Below are positions 34,565 to 42,202 of a stretch of 64,000 nucleotides of DNA, piece after piece. The notes under the pieces are model-generated. The model made no database searches. It worked only from the letters and a program-made list of their open reading frames with translations, and had not been told where the DNA came from. The translations under genes were made by a program, and so were the position numbers. The stretch is from Phycisphaerales bacterium (GTDB lineage Bacteria > Planctomycetota > Phycisphaerae > Phycisphaerales > UBA1924): NCBI GenBank assembly GCA_029260395.1, contig JAJDDJ010000002.1:81155-145154 (forward strand). The letters run 5' to 3'. The stretch's first letter is position 1, and the number at the start of each line of letters is the position of its first letter.

Positions 34565-35239
34565 TTACCGACGGCGACGGAGGGCGGCCACACCGCCAAG
34601 ACCGATCAAGGCTGCCGATGCTGGTGCAGGTACGGTGAATGCAGCGAAGATAAAGTCCGGATCAGATGTGCCCGAGCCGCTGTCGATGTTCTCGATGTAC
34701 ACCGTCGAGATCGAATCACCGGCCATGAAGCCGAGCCCGAACAGATCGAAGATCAACTGGTTCGCGTCTTCCGCCGAGCCGCCAGCGTTGTAGTTCGTCG
34801 CGGTCGCGGCCGTCGCCGGGATAAGAGCTCCGCCGTTGATGCTGATCTGGAAACTCAAGCCTTCTGGGTCAACGAATGTCTGGCTCGATATCTCGTGGAT
34901 CACGAGCTGGTTGGCAGCGGAGGACAATGTGAACGGCGTGGCGTAGTTCAGCTGCAGCCAGTCGGGAGTGGTCCTGTTATTGAGCGAGATCTGGTCGCCC
35001 GGATCGCTCCCGAACTGCCCGGCAGCGAGTTCCCCGAGCGTGAAGCCATCGACGCCCGCTGCCTGGTCCCACAGTTTGCCGTCAAAGGTAACGCCTGAGT
35101 TCACGTCGTCTCGGTACGTCACGGACGCACCGGCGAACTGACCGAGTTCATAAGTCAGTCCATTGATCGTGACTTCTTGGGCCGAGACCGAAGCGGTCAC
35201 GCAGCTACCGACGAATACAAGGAGAATTGCAGCTTTCAT
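34565..35239 (-). CDS. Secreted sorting-tail protein, array member F
   Basis: A 224-residue secreted protein with signal peptide MKAAILLVFVGSCVTASVSA. The middle resembles choice-of-anchor type PEP-CTERM domains (GLTYELGQFAGASVTYRDDV, DWLQLNYATPFTLSSAANQL, FVDPEGLSFQISINGGALIP). Tail PAPASAALIGLGGVAALRRRR, split here. ATG 35239 has GGAGGCAAG upstream. First gene of the array and the only one whose upstream region lacks a recognisable sigma-54 core. Confidence 0.82.
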   Translation of the reverse strand: MKAAILLVFVGSCVTASVSAQEVTINGLTYELGQFAGASVTYRDDVNSGVTFDGKLWDQAAGVDGFTLGELAAGQFGSDPGDQISLNNRTTPDWLQLNYATPFTLSSAANQLVIHEISSQTFVDPEGLSFQISINGGALIPATAATATNYNAGGSAEDANQLIFDLFGLGFMAGDSISTVYIENIDSGSGTSDPDFIFAAFTVPAPASAALIGLGGVAALRRRR

Positions 35240-35570
35240 ATCTTGCCTCCAAATGTGCCGAGCGAGCGAGTGTGAAGAACCGAGTTGCCCGGGAGCTCGG
35301 TTCCTTGGAAACCCGCTGCGTGCCGTTGGGCACGCGGCGAGCGAGAGAGGAGAGAGTCTGGATGTGAAGCCTGCTGAGCGGTTGTGCTCGCTCAGCAAGC
35401 GAGAGGAGATCGGAAACCCGGTGCACACCGCTAGGCATGCACGCGAGCGAGAGAGGAGAGAGAGTCGGTATGTGAAGCCTGCTGAGCGGTTGTGCTCGCT
35501 CAGCAAGCGAGAGGAGATCGGAAACCCGGTGCACGCCGCTAAGCCTGCACGCAGTGGTCAAGTGAACCTT
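35240..35570 (-). repeat. Tandem ~107-bp repeats upstream of array member F
   Basis: Units at 35307-35411 and 35412-35519, plus a partial unit from 35520, nearly identical to each other. Each carries an 8-bp perfect hairpin GCTGAGCG/CGCTCAGC and a GAGCGAGAGAGGAGAGAG tract. They share the GGAAACCCG-GTGCAC and leader portions with the array modules but not the sigma-54 core. Confidence 0.8.
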
Positions 35571-35774
35571 CTAGCCAGCGGCCGGTTCGCTACGCCTACT
35601 GCCTGGAGTAAGCCATTCAAGCAGCGTCGGCTTCTTGCCTTGGCCCGAGCACCGGCGATCGAGTTCGAGCTGCACGAGGTCACTCGCTTGACGGTTCGTC
35701 GCGTGTTCCACAGCGGTCATGAGCAGTTCTTCTGCTCGAAGTTCTTCAAGCCGCTCGCTGAATGATCTGAGCAT
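35571..35774 (-). CDS. Small hypothetical protein
   Basis: A 67-residue protein (LRSFSERLEELRAEELLMTA, then ASDLVQLELDRRCSGQGKKP). The ATG at 35774 has AAGGGAG 5 bases upstream. Mostly helical, with a Trp/Pro-containing basic tail. No family is recognised. It follows the receiver-like gene by 22 bases and probably shares its sigma-54 promoter. Confidence 0.55.
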   Translation of the reverse strand: MLRSFSERLEELRAEELLMTAVEHATNRQASDLVQLELDRRCSGQGKKPTLLEWLTPGSRRSEPAAG

Positions 35775-35796
35775 GTCGGCTCCCTTCACAAATCCG

Positions 35797-36216
35797 TTAG
35801 TTACATGACACTGGCAATGATCGTGCCACTTGCGACGAGGTCGTGCGAAGCCGCCTTCCAAGCGAATGCGGCGCGAGAAATCTGCTGATGAACTCCTCGG
35901 TCGTGCCGCAGAACGTGACATGCGTCCCGCTGTGTTCTGCGGCAGTAGGGTCAGGCGCAGCTCCCACGATGCAGACAACATGGTCGAGTGAGTCAAGCTG
36001 TGACATGAGTGCCGCAGCCGTGATTCCTGCGTTACTCGTGGTCGAATCGACCACCACGGCGGATGCGTCGACTGCGATCGCTGTGCGGAGCGTGTGCGTT
36101 GTTGATGCGTTCTCGATGATCGTCCACTGGTGTTGCTGGGCTACCTGTCGCAACGCTTGGGAGCATCCTGCAGGCGCGACGACCAGCCATTCCGTTGTGC
36201 GTTGAATCTCATCCAT
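35797..36216 (-). CDS. Receiver-like domain protein, sigma-54 driven
   Basis: A 139-residue single-domain protein with the beta-alpha alternation of a response-regulator receiver: WLVVAP, WTIIENAS, SAVVVDSTTSNAG, VVCIVGAAP and HVTFCG strands separated by helices. The position of the phosphoacceptor reads VVVDSTTS, so an Asp is available, but the acidic pocket and conserved Lys are not evident, suggesting a pseudo-receiver. ATG 36216 is only a few bases after the expected start from the sigma-54 promoter at 36233-36248. It may be a partner of the activator encoded upstream. Confidence 0.5.
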   Translation of the reverse strand: MDEIQRTTEWLVVAPAGCSQALRQVAQQHQWTIIENASTTHTLRTAIAVDASAVVVDSTTSNAGITAAALMSQLDSLDHVVCIVGAAPDPTAAEHSGTHVTFCGTTEEFISRFLAPHSLGRRLRTTSSQVARSLPVSCN

Positions 36217-36232
36217 GATGGATGACATGCAT

Positions 36233-36248
36233 TGCAAGTGCCGTGCCA
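36233..36248 (-). promoter_or_regulatory. Perfect sigma-54 promoter
   Basis: On the minus strand TGGCACGGCACTTGCA matches the -24/-12 consensus at every defined position (TGGCAC, GG-N10-GC, TTGCA). It points to the receiver-like gene at 36216. Confidence 0.85.
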
Positions 36249-36367
36249 GACATGCAGGGCCGGCGCAATGTGTGTGTTCAGGCGAAGCGGTTGCAAGATG
36301 CTACGAAGGGCTGTAGGGCCTCTCAAGAATGCTCCGGCTTGCGCCCGCAATCGGTCGTCTGCGCAAC

Positions 36368-36464
36368 GATGTCACGAGCCGGTCTCACACATTCCGCAGT
36401 GATGTCACATACAACAGCGCCGCGATGTCACACTTGTCACACTCGCACGTAGTGGATGTCACAC
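36368..36464 (-). promoter_or_regulatory. Upstream activator-site array (TGTGACATC repeats)
   Basis: Five copies of TGTGACA(TC) on the minus strand begin on the plus strand at 36368, 36401, 36424, 36434 and 36455. Spacings of 33, 23, 10 and 21 bases are close to whole helical turns, so the sites face one side of the DNA. They lie 120-220 bases upstream of the sigma-54 promoter, the standard distance for an enhancer-binding protein. Confidence 0.75.
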
Positions 36465-36546
36465 TTGCAAATGGGAGCACATGAAAACACAGACGGCCGG
36501 TGGTGTCCACCGGCTCGCCCATGCCACTCATAAGCGAATGGTCGTG

Positions 36547-37467
36547 TTACGGAGTTGCGTTCTCTAGGAGCCGATAGAGGTGCCGGCGGCTCACACCCAG
36601 CCTGCGAGCCGCCTCGGATTTGTTCCCGCAGGCGTTCTCAACTTCGTCCGCGATCCGTCCTAGCGTCAGCCGGGACGGCCGGGGGGCTGATTGAGTCGCG
36701 GCAAGCCCCGCGAGTACCCGCGGGGGCAACGCTGATAGCTCCAACTCCGGCCCTCGCGAAAGGACCAGGGTGCGCTCGATGCAGTTTCCTAGTTCACGGA
36801 TGTTGCCGGGCCAGTCGTACCGCATGAACGCTTCCATGAGCTCAGCCGACGGGTTGCGGGCTGGCAATCCCAGCAACTCCGCCTTCTTGACGATCAGGGC
36901 CTCGATCAACTCCGGGAGATCCTTCTTGCGGTCCCGCAGAGCAGGCACATCGAGTTCCACAACCGCCAGGCGGTAGTAAAGATCCTCCCGAAAGGTCCCG
37001 GCTTCGACCATCGCTGGCAAGTCCCGGTGGGTCGCAGCGATAAATCGGACGTCCACAGCGTGCCGGCGCTCGCTGCCAACCGGCATGACCGTGCGATCTT
37101 CGAGGAGCGTCAGCAGCATGGCCTGCTGCTCCGCTGCAAGCTCTCCTACTTCGTCCAGAAACAGCGTGCCGCCTTCTGCCGCGCGGACCAGGCCGGACCG
37201 CTCTGCCGATGCCCCGGTAAACGCTCCTTTGGTGTGACCAAAGAGCTGTGATTCGAACAGGGAAGCGGTTAGCGAAGAGCAATCGGCAACCACGAATGGC
37301 TTTCGGCTGCGCCTGCTGACTGCGTGAAGGCGGCGCGCGTACACGCCTTTGCCCGAACCGGTCTCCCCGCCGATGAGCACGGTGACATCACTACCCGCCA
37401 AAGCTGTCTCGTCCCAAGTGGGCGCACTGCTCACGCCGATTCTGGTCGCGACCGATGCAACAGACAT
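36547..37467 (-). CDS. Stand-alone sigma-54-dependent activator (bEBP)
   Basis: A 306-residue AAA+ enhancer-binding protein without an N-terminal receiver, GAF or PAS domain (only ~20 residues precede the ATPase), like PspF. Walker [10 protein letters not shown] (33-41), GAFTGA (81-86), Walker [11 protein letters not shown] (100-109), sensor/Arg finger region [22 protein letters not shown], and a Fis-type HTH ([20 protein letters not shown]). The ATG has GGAGGAGACGAGGAG upstream. It likely binds the TGTGACATC sites and activates the neighbouring sigma-54 promoters. How its activity is controlled is unknown. Confidence 0.9.
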   Translation of the reverse strand: MSVASVATRIGVSSAPTWDETALAGSDVTVLIGGETGSGKGVYARRLHAVSRRSRKPFVVADCSSLTASLFESQLFGHTKGAFTGASAERSGLVRAAEGGTLFLDEVGELAAEQQAMLLTLLEDRTVMPVGSERRHAVDVRFIAATHRDLPAMVEAGTFREDLYYRLAVVELDVPALRDRKKDLPELIEALIVKKAELLGLPARNPSAELMEAFMRYDWPGNIRELGNCIERTLVLSRGPELELSALPPRVLAGLAATQSAPRPSRLTLGRIADEVENACGNKSEAARRLGVSRRHLYRLLENATP

Positions 37468-38222
37468 CTCCTCGTCTCCTCCGGCCGGTCTCCACCGGCC
37501 ATCCCACTCAGCGTCCTCTCTCCACTGAACTGAAGACTCCGAAAGGCGCTGGGCTCGTTTCTACACGGGCCGAGCGTTGTTGACCGTTGCACCCCTCGAA
37601 CAACTTTCAGCCGGAAGTCCATCTGGGGCGGATCGGTTCACGCCCCAAAGTTCTTGTCGCGGGGTGAGTTAGTCCCCAACGGCCGGAAAGGTGAGTCTGG
37701 TCGTCTCTCCTTGAGGGAGCCCAGGGTCGGTTGTGCGATGACCCGGGAAACCCTAGTGCAACCAAGCATAACCTCGGATCGGTGAACCAAGCAACCTGAC
37801 AAAGCAAGAAAAACAACGATGTCAACAAAAACGTGTAAAATACCAAAAAATATTGGGCTTTGTTCTCCATCCAACTGGGTGAACGCCCCTCCAGGCGTAG
37901 GGCACCGATTTTATAGGAATGTTCAGCTACGCGGACGGACGGGCATAAAGGCTCGCTGGAGCTCAATATGGCCATGTTTGGGTAGGAGGCGGTCTATGTG
38001 GCGGGCGCCTGGGGAGCGCCGCTGGTATCGAGTGCCATCAATTGGCGCGGCTCGTCAGCTCTCAGTGCATACGAACGGTGGTGCGTGCGAGACGCTGGGA
38101 GGCACCCGAGAGGCAGAGCCACGATTCATTGACGAATTGAGAGTCTGGATCTACGGGAGGTGCGCGGAATTCCATGCTGCGTGAATCGAGATCGTCGGTT
38201 TCTCTTGCGGAAACCGTGCCTA

Positions 38223-38241
38223 TTCAAGTCCCTCTGAGCCC
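38223..38241 (+). repeat. attR-like copy of tRNA-Leu 3' end
   Basis: TTCAAGTCCCTCTGAGCCC matches 28853-28871 at 18 of 19 positions. The bases before it do not form a T-arm stem or the rest of a tRNA, so it is not a complete second tRNA gene. Probable right boundary of the island. Confidence 0.6.
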
Positions 38242-38312
38242 GTGAACCGGTCATTCCAATTGCAGGTAGGGGTTCACCGGCGGTGGCCCCTCCCTGCCCT
38301 CATATGCAAACA

Positions 38313-38338
38313 GGCCGCCCCCTTTGATGGGAGCGGCC
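38313..38338 (-). terminator. Hairpin terminator of the dockerin-protein gene
   Basis: On the minus strand GGCCGCTCCC-ATCAAA-GGGGGCGGCC is a strong stem-loop, followed by TGTTTG, ~34 bases after the stop codon at 38372. Confidence 0.6.
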
Positions 38339-38371
38339 CGTGAGATGAGAACTTGTTTACAAGCCGCTGGC

Positions 38372-39358
38372 TTACGGGCAGGGCCCGATCAGGCCGAGCA
38401 GGGCGAGGAAGTCGCCGAAGCTCACCATGCCGTCGCCGCCAAGGTTGCCAAAGTCATCGGCGATGTCGCCGGTGCAGCCGGGCGTGCCGCCTGGGCAAGG
38501 TCCGATGAGGCCGAGCAGGGCGAGGAAGTCGCCGAAGCTCACCATGCCGTCAGCGCCGATGTTGCCAAAGTCGTCGGCGATGTCGCCCGTGCAGGAGCCG
38601 GTGTCGCCTGCGAGCCACGGGGCGTAGGCACCTGCCGAGAAGAGCTCAGCCGTGGTGAACGGGGAGGCGATGGAAGCCTCGTAGCCCTCAACAAAGTCGT
38701 AGACGTGGATGGTGTCGCCAGCCTCGTCCTCGATCAGGTACGCCTTGCCGCCGCCGACGGCGAGCCCGTCGATGTCGGTGCGGCCCGCGGGGTACGGCGT
38801 GATAAGCGTGATGGTGCCGTTGAGCTCGATCTGGTACAGACCACTGCCAAACGGCGTAGCGTCGTCGTTCGTCCCGTAGAACTGGCCGTTGTCGGCATCC
38901 AAGCCGCCAAAGTCGTAGTCAGCGGACGTGTAGTCGAGCAAGAGCGTGGCCTCACCGGTCACCGGGTTGACGCTGTACAGGCCCTCGGGAGACACGCCGC
39001 CATCGCCGCCGATGTTACGGGTGGCGTAGAGCGTGCCCTCGTCGTATGCCAGGGAGACCGGCGAGGCGAGCGATCCGGCGATAGTGATGCTGCCTACGAG
39101 CGTGGGCGTGCCTGTGCCGTCCCAGCTGTAGAGCTGCGAGCCCGAGCTGATGTACAGGATCTCGTTGTCGTTGTCCGAGGCCATGCCCCAGACATCGATG
39201 TCGCTGAACAGCGGGGTGGCGACATTGGAGCCGTCGGAAACGCGCACCTCATAAGCGGTGGTGACGCCAGCGGTGGTGTCGTCGAACGCGACGATGAGCT
39301 GGGCGTTGGCGGCGGACGCGGCCAAGCCAGCTGCGGCAAGCAGTGCAATCTTCTTCAT
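38372..39358 (-). CDS. Secreted protein with tandem GC-type dockerin repeats
   Basis: A 328-residue secreted protein: signal peptide MKKIALLAAAGLAASAANA, a ~235-residue domain with repeated beta motifs (DIDVWGMASDNDNEILYISS, GGLDADNGQFYGTNDD, DIDGLAVGGGKAYLIEDE) typical of a propeller, and two nearly identical ~36-residue C-terminal repeats. Each repeat reads CTGDIADDFGN-G-DGMVSFGDFLALLG and ends CPGG or CP, the planctomycete GC-type dockerin-like calcium-binding anchor. Starts at ATG 39358. Outside the island boundary. Confidence 0.85.
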   Translation of the reverse strand: MKKIALLAAAGLAASAANAQLIVAFDDTTAGVTTAYEVRVSDGSNVATPLFSDIDVWGMASDNDNEILYISSGSQLYSWDGTGTPTLVGSITIAGSLASPVSLAYDEGTLYATRNIGGDGGVSPEGLYSVNPVTGEATLLLDYTSADYDFGGLDADNGQFYGTNDDATPFGSGLYQIELNGTITLITPYPAGRTDIDGLAVGGGKAYLIEDEAGDTIHVYDFVEGYEASIASPFTTAELFSAGAYAPWLAGDTGSCTGDIADDFGNIGADGMVSFGDFLALLGLIGPCPGGTPGCTGDIADDFGNLGGDGMVSFGDFLALLGLIGPCP

Positions 39359-39768
39359 GGAAATAACCTTTCTCTCACGGATCAAAACAGATCAAACACA
39401 ATCCGAGGGCCACGAAACTGGGGAGATCCCTGGGTACTGAGTCCGAGGTACGCAGCATCGGCTGCGTGAAGAGGGTCGTGGCCTCCTACTTGTCGCTGAG
39501 TGTACTGGCTCGGCGGTTCCAAGCAAGCCGAAAGAAATTGGCAAAAACCATGCATTTATCAGCCGCCGTCGCGCGCTGGCCACAGCTCCCAGCAACGGAA
39601 ACCGAACGCACTCCGTAGATTTACCAACGGGTTTCGATACGCCACTAGAGGCGCGCGCTTCGAGCTTCGCGATTCCATCAAGCCAGCGCGCGATCCGCTC
39701 GGTTCAAACTCGTAGCTTGGCCCTCGCTCGCGCTTCCCCGCGCACGAATTGAAAGCCCGGAGCAACCG
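39359..39768. other. Gene-free stretch
   Basis: About 410 bases between two minus-strand genes. No convincing gene; only short frames with unusual composition. It should include the dockerin-protein promoter just upstream of 39358. Confidence 0.5.
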
Positions 39769-40572
39769 CTAAGCGCCCGGTTCCCCGGTGTGGATCGTGG
39801 TGTTGTCAATGGAGCCCTGCGCGTGAGCGATGGGCCGAGCCCGATTCGCAAACCTGCACCGGCGCATGCCGAGGTACGCGAAGCCCTCGAAGATCAACAG
39901 GCCCCCGATCGCCGAGGCGATCGCCAGCACCGCGAAGATCACCGGCCAGTTGAACCACGCGCCGAAGATGACCGAGTGCCAGCGCTCGCTGTCGGCGATC
40001 ATCGCCAGCGACGCAAAGCCCGACGCTGCCGCGCTTCCAACGAGCCATCCAACCGAGCCGTGCGCCACGATCATGCCAGCGAGGATGCTGTCAAGTCGCC
40101 AGCCTCTTCTGCGCGCAATGAACCAGATGCCCGCCTGCTCCGTCTTGCTCAGGAGCCATAGCAGCGGGAACAGCGCCAACATGCACAGGATTGAACCAGT
40201 AGCAACCGAAGCCAGCCAGGGCAGCGAATCACCGGTCAGCCGTGCCCATGTGGCGTAGGCCCCCGACGCGAGCACACACGCGCCAATGAGCGTGAACTGC
40301 AGGAGCAGATGCGACCTGTGATGCTCTACCCGCAACGATTCCAAGGTCTGCTGCGGGTGGCGAACGGTCTGCCACCAAGTAGCTGTGAGCAGACGAATCG
40401 AGAACCGCTCGTCGGCCTGCCACGGCGTGCCGATCCGCCGCTCGGGCAGGCTCTCGCTGATCGGCTTGCCGCACTCCGGGCAGTCGCCGTCTGTTGGCAA
40501 CCCCTCGATGACATAGCCGCACCGCTCACACAGCAGCGTGTACTCATCCTCCCACGGCGTGGTGCGGGCCAT
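39769..40572 (-). CDS. Zinc-ribbon polytopic membrane protein
   Basis: A 267-residue protein with an N-terminal Cys4 zinc ribbon (CERCGYVIEGLPTDGDCPECG) and about four transmembrane helices (for example LLLQFTLIGACVLASGAY, ILCMLALFPLLWLL, VGWLVGSAAASGFASLAM, VIFAVLAIASAIGGLLIF). Such proteins are abundant in planctomycetes, with no known function. Divergent from the GNAT gene across only 23 bases, so the promoters must overlap. Confidence 0.75.
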   Translation of the reverse strand: MARTTPWEDEYTLLCERCGYVIEGLPTDGDCPECGKPISESLPERRIGTPWQADERFSIRLLTATWWQTVRHPQQTLESLRVEHHRSHLLLQFTLIGACVLASGAYATWARLTGDSLPWLASVATGSILCMLALFPLLWLLSKTEQAGIWFIARRRGWRLDSILAGMIVAHGSVGWLVGSAAASGFASLAMIADSERWHSVIFGAWFNWPVIFAVLAIASAIGGLLIFEGFAYLGMRRCRFANRARPIAHAQGSIDNTTIHTGEPGA

Positions 40573-40595
40573 AGACGAAAGCGTACACTCCCCGC

Positions 40596-41099
40596 GTGAG
40601 CATCCGCGTGGAGCACATCTCGGTGGATCACCCGCTGTACGAGGCGTCGTGCGAGCTGCGCAACCGCGTGCTGCTCGAACCCATCGGCTACTCGATGGAT
40701 AAGTTCAAGGCCGACTACCCGGCGGTGGATACCGCCAGCGACCACTTTGTCGCGGTGATGGACCACCCGACGGGCCAAGGCGGCAAACGGGTGGTGGGCG
40801 TGGTGGTGCTCGTGCCGCCCGCTGGGCTCAAGAACGCCGCGCCGGGCATGGGCAAGCTCATGCAGATGGCCGTCGAACCTCAGCTTCAGGGCAGCGGGAT
40901 CGGACGCCAGCTCGTGGCGAGGCTGGAGGCCCACGCCTACGGCACGCTCGGCTACGACCGGCTGTTTTGTCACGCGCGGGTGGATGCCGCCGAGTTCTAC
41001 GCCCGACTCGGCTGGACCATCGAGGGCGAACTGTTCCAGGAAGCCGGGATCGACCACTACCGCATGGAGCACGCTCCCGCGGGCTCGGACAGCCGGTAG
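40596..41099 (+). CDS. GNAT family acetyltransferase
   Basis: A 167-residue protein of the ElaA/GNAT type: an N-terminal strand-helix (PLYEASCELRNRVLLEPIGY), acetyl-CoA loop QLQGSGIGRQLVARLE (Q-x-x-G-x-G) and AEFYARLGWTIEGELFQEAGIDHYRM. Its substrate is unknown. An unusually short divergent spacer separates it from the zinc-ribbon gene. Confidence 0.82.
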   Translation: MSIRVEHISVDHPLYEASCELRNRVLLEPIGYSMDKFKADYPAVDTASDHFVAVMDHPTGQGGKRVVGVVVLVPPAGLKNAAPGMGKLMQMAVEPQLQGSGIGRQLVARLEAHAYGTLGYDRLFCHARVDAAEFYARLGWTIEGELFQEAGIDHYRMEHAPAGSDSR

Positions 41100-41191
41100 C
41101 GAACGGGCGATCGACGCGGCCGAGCAAATCGCACCAAAGACTCCGCTTTGGGGTAGCCGAAACACTGCCAACCTGCCATACTGGTGTCAAG

Positions 41192-41659
41192 GTGGAACAC
41201 AGCCGCTCCGCACAACCTGAAGCCAGTGCCCTTACCGATCAGCTCAGACGGGCCGGGCTCAAGCCCACTCGCCAGCGGGCCGCGATCTACGCCGCACTCG
41301 CCTCGACGGATTCCCACCCGACCGCGGTCGAACTCCACGAGATGGTTCAGCAATTCGAGCCGAGCCTCAGCCTTGCGACCGTCTACAACACGCTCGATGC
41401 CCTGACGGGCGCCAGCCTCTGCCAGAAGCTGCCCCCGACCGGCCCGGAGACCGCTTGGCGGTACGACGCCGACACCTCCGAGCACGTCCATGCCGCCACC
41501 CCGGCCGGCCGATGGATCGACCTGCCGGCCCGGCTCAGCCAGCGGCTGCTCGACTCGCTCGATCCTGAGATTCTCTCCGAGATCGAGCGGGCCACTGGCT
41601 CCAAGGTGCTCAGGGCAACCGTTCAGCTCACCATCGAGCCCGATACTGAGCGGGAGTGA
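41192..41659 (+). CDS. Fur family transcription regulator without structural zinc cysteines
   Basis: A 155-residue Fur-type protein: a winged-helix N-terminal domain (GLKPTRQRAAIYAALASTDS then SLATVYNTLDALTGASLCQK) and a dimerization domain. Where Fur/PerR members have the CxxC zinc cluster (HHxxCxxCGxxxDL), this protein reads HVHAATPAGRWIDLP, so the structural zinc site is absent. It keeps the DNA-binding helix. A GTG at 41192 is the only start close to the conserved region. Possibly an iron/peroxide or other metal sensor. Confidence 0.75.
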   Translation: MEHSRSAQPEASALTDQLRRAGLKPTRQRAAIYAALASTDSHPTAVELHEMVQQFEPSLSLATVYNTLDALTGASLCQKLPPTGPETAWRYDADTSEHVHAATPAGRWIDLPARLSQRLLDSLDPEILSEIERATGSKVLRATVQLTIEPDTERE

Positions 41660-41774
41660 GCAAGCCTGATGCCGAGCTGGTAAACGGGGCTCAAGCCCGC
41701 GCCCCGACAGGCCGATAGCCCTTCTGGACCAGCTCGCACAGGCCTCCTGAGCGAGCCAAGACCGGAGGCTGACC

Positions 41775-42155
41775 ATGTCCGACCGCGACCGCCGCGAGGC
41801 AACCCGATTCACGCTCAAGCCCATGTACACCCGGGTGCTGGTCCGCCCTGAGGGCGAGCGGATGTTCACACTCGAGGGCCACGCGTACGACATCTCGATG
41901 GGCGGCTTGCGGTTCGAACTCGATCAGGAAATCCCAACGGGCAGCCCCATCGGCATCATGCTCGAACTGCCCGAGCCGGGCGACCCCCACGGCGTGCGAC
42001 TCGTCGCCACCACCGGCACGGTGGTCTGGATCGACGACGACGACATCCCCGGGCCTGTGCGCATGGCTGCGGTCTTCCATGCCTTCGAGACCGCCGACGA
42101 CGAGCAGCGCCTCAGCCAGGCGCTCTCGACTGGGCGCTACGCCCAGGCCGCCTGA
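41775..42155 (+). CDS. PilZ domain protein
   Basis: A 126-residue single PilZ domain. The c-di-GMP motif pair is complete: RREATR (RxxxR, residues 7-11) and DISMGG (DxSxxG, residues 39-44), followed by a PilZ barrel with GTVVWIDDDDIPG. It should bind cyclic di-GMP; the target may be motility or secretion. The ATG follows a GGAGG ribosome site. It precedes obg by 47 bases. Confidence 0.88.
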   Translation: MSDRDRREATRFTLKPMYTRVLVRPEGERMFTLEGHAYDISMGGLRFELDQEIPTGSPIGIMLELPEPGDPHGVRLVATTGTVVWIDDDDIPGPVRMAAVFHAFETADDEQRLSQALSTGRYAQAA

Positions 42156-42202
42156 GGCGGACAGTTCGGCTTAGCCAGATCCGCGGCCCCTACGCTTGGG
42201 CC

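Larger units (their letters stand above)
36217..36546. other. Regulatory intergenic region
   Basis: A 330-base region between the activator gene and the receiver-like gene. It holds a perfect sigma-54 promoter and the repeat array described separately, and no gene. Confidence 0.7.
37468..38371. other. Gene-free stretch at the right end of the island
   Basis: About 900 bases of lower GC, including an AT-rich patch at ~37800-37870. Open frames do not resemble known families. The right direct repeat of tRNA-Leu (38223-38241) and a minus-strand terminator (38313-38338) are the only features I can support. Confidence 0.5.

Noticed and set aside
35307..35551. Possible CRISPR array
   Set aside because: Only 2-3 units of ~107 bases, no short spacers and no cas genes; they are tandem repeats.
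37607..37975. 122-residue minus-strand frame with a hydrophobic stretch
   Set aside because: Composition follows an AT-rich patch; no ribosome site or family.
38161..38241. Second tRNA-Leu gene
   Set aside because: Only the last 19 bases match; the T arm cannot pair with its upstream side and there is no anticodon or acceptor start.
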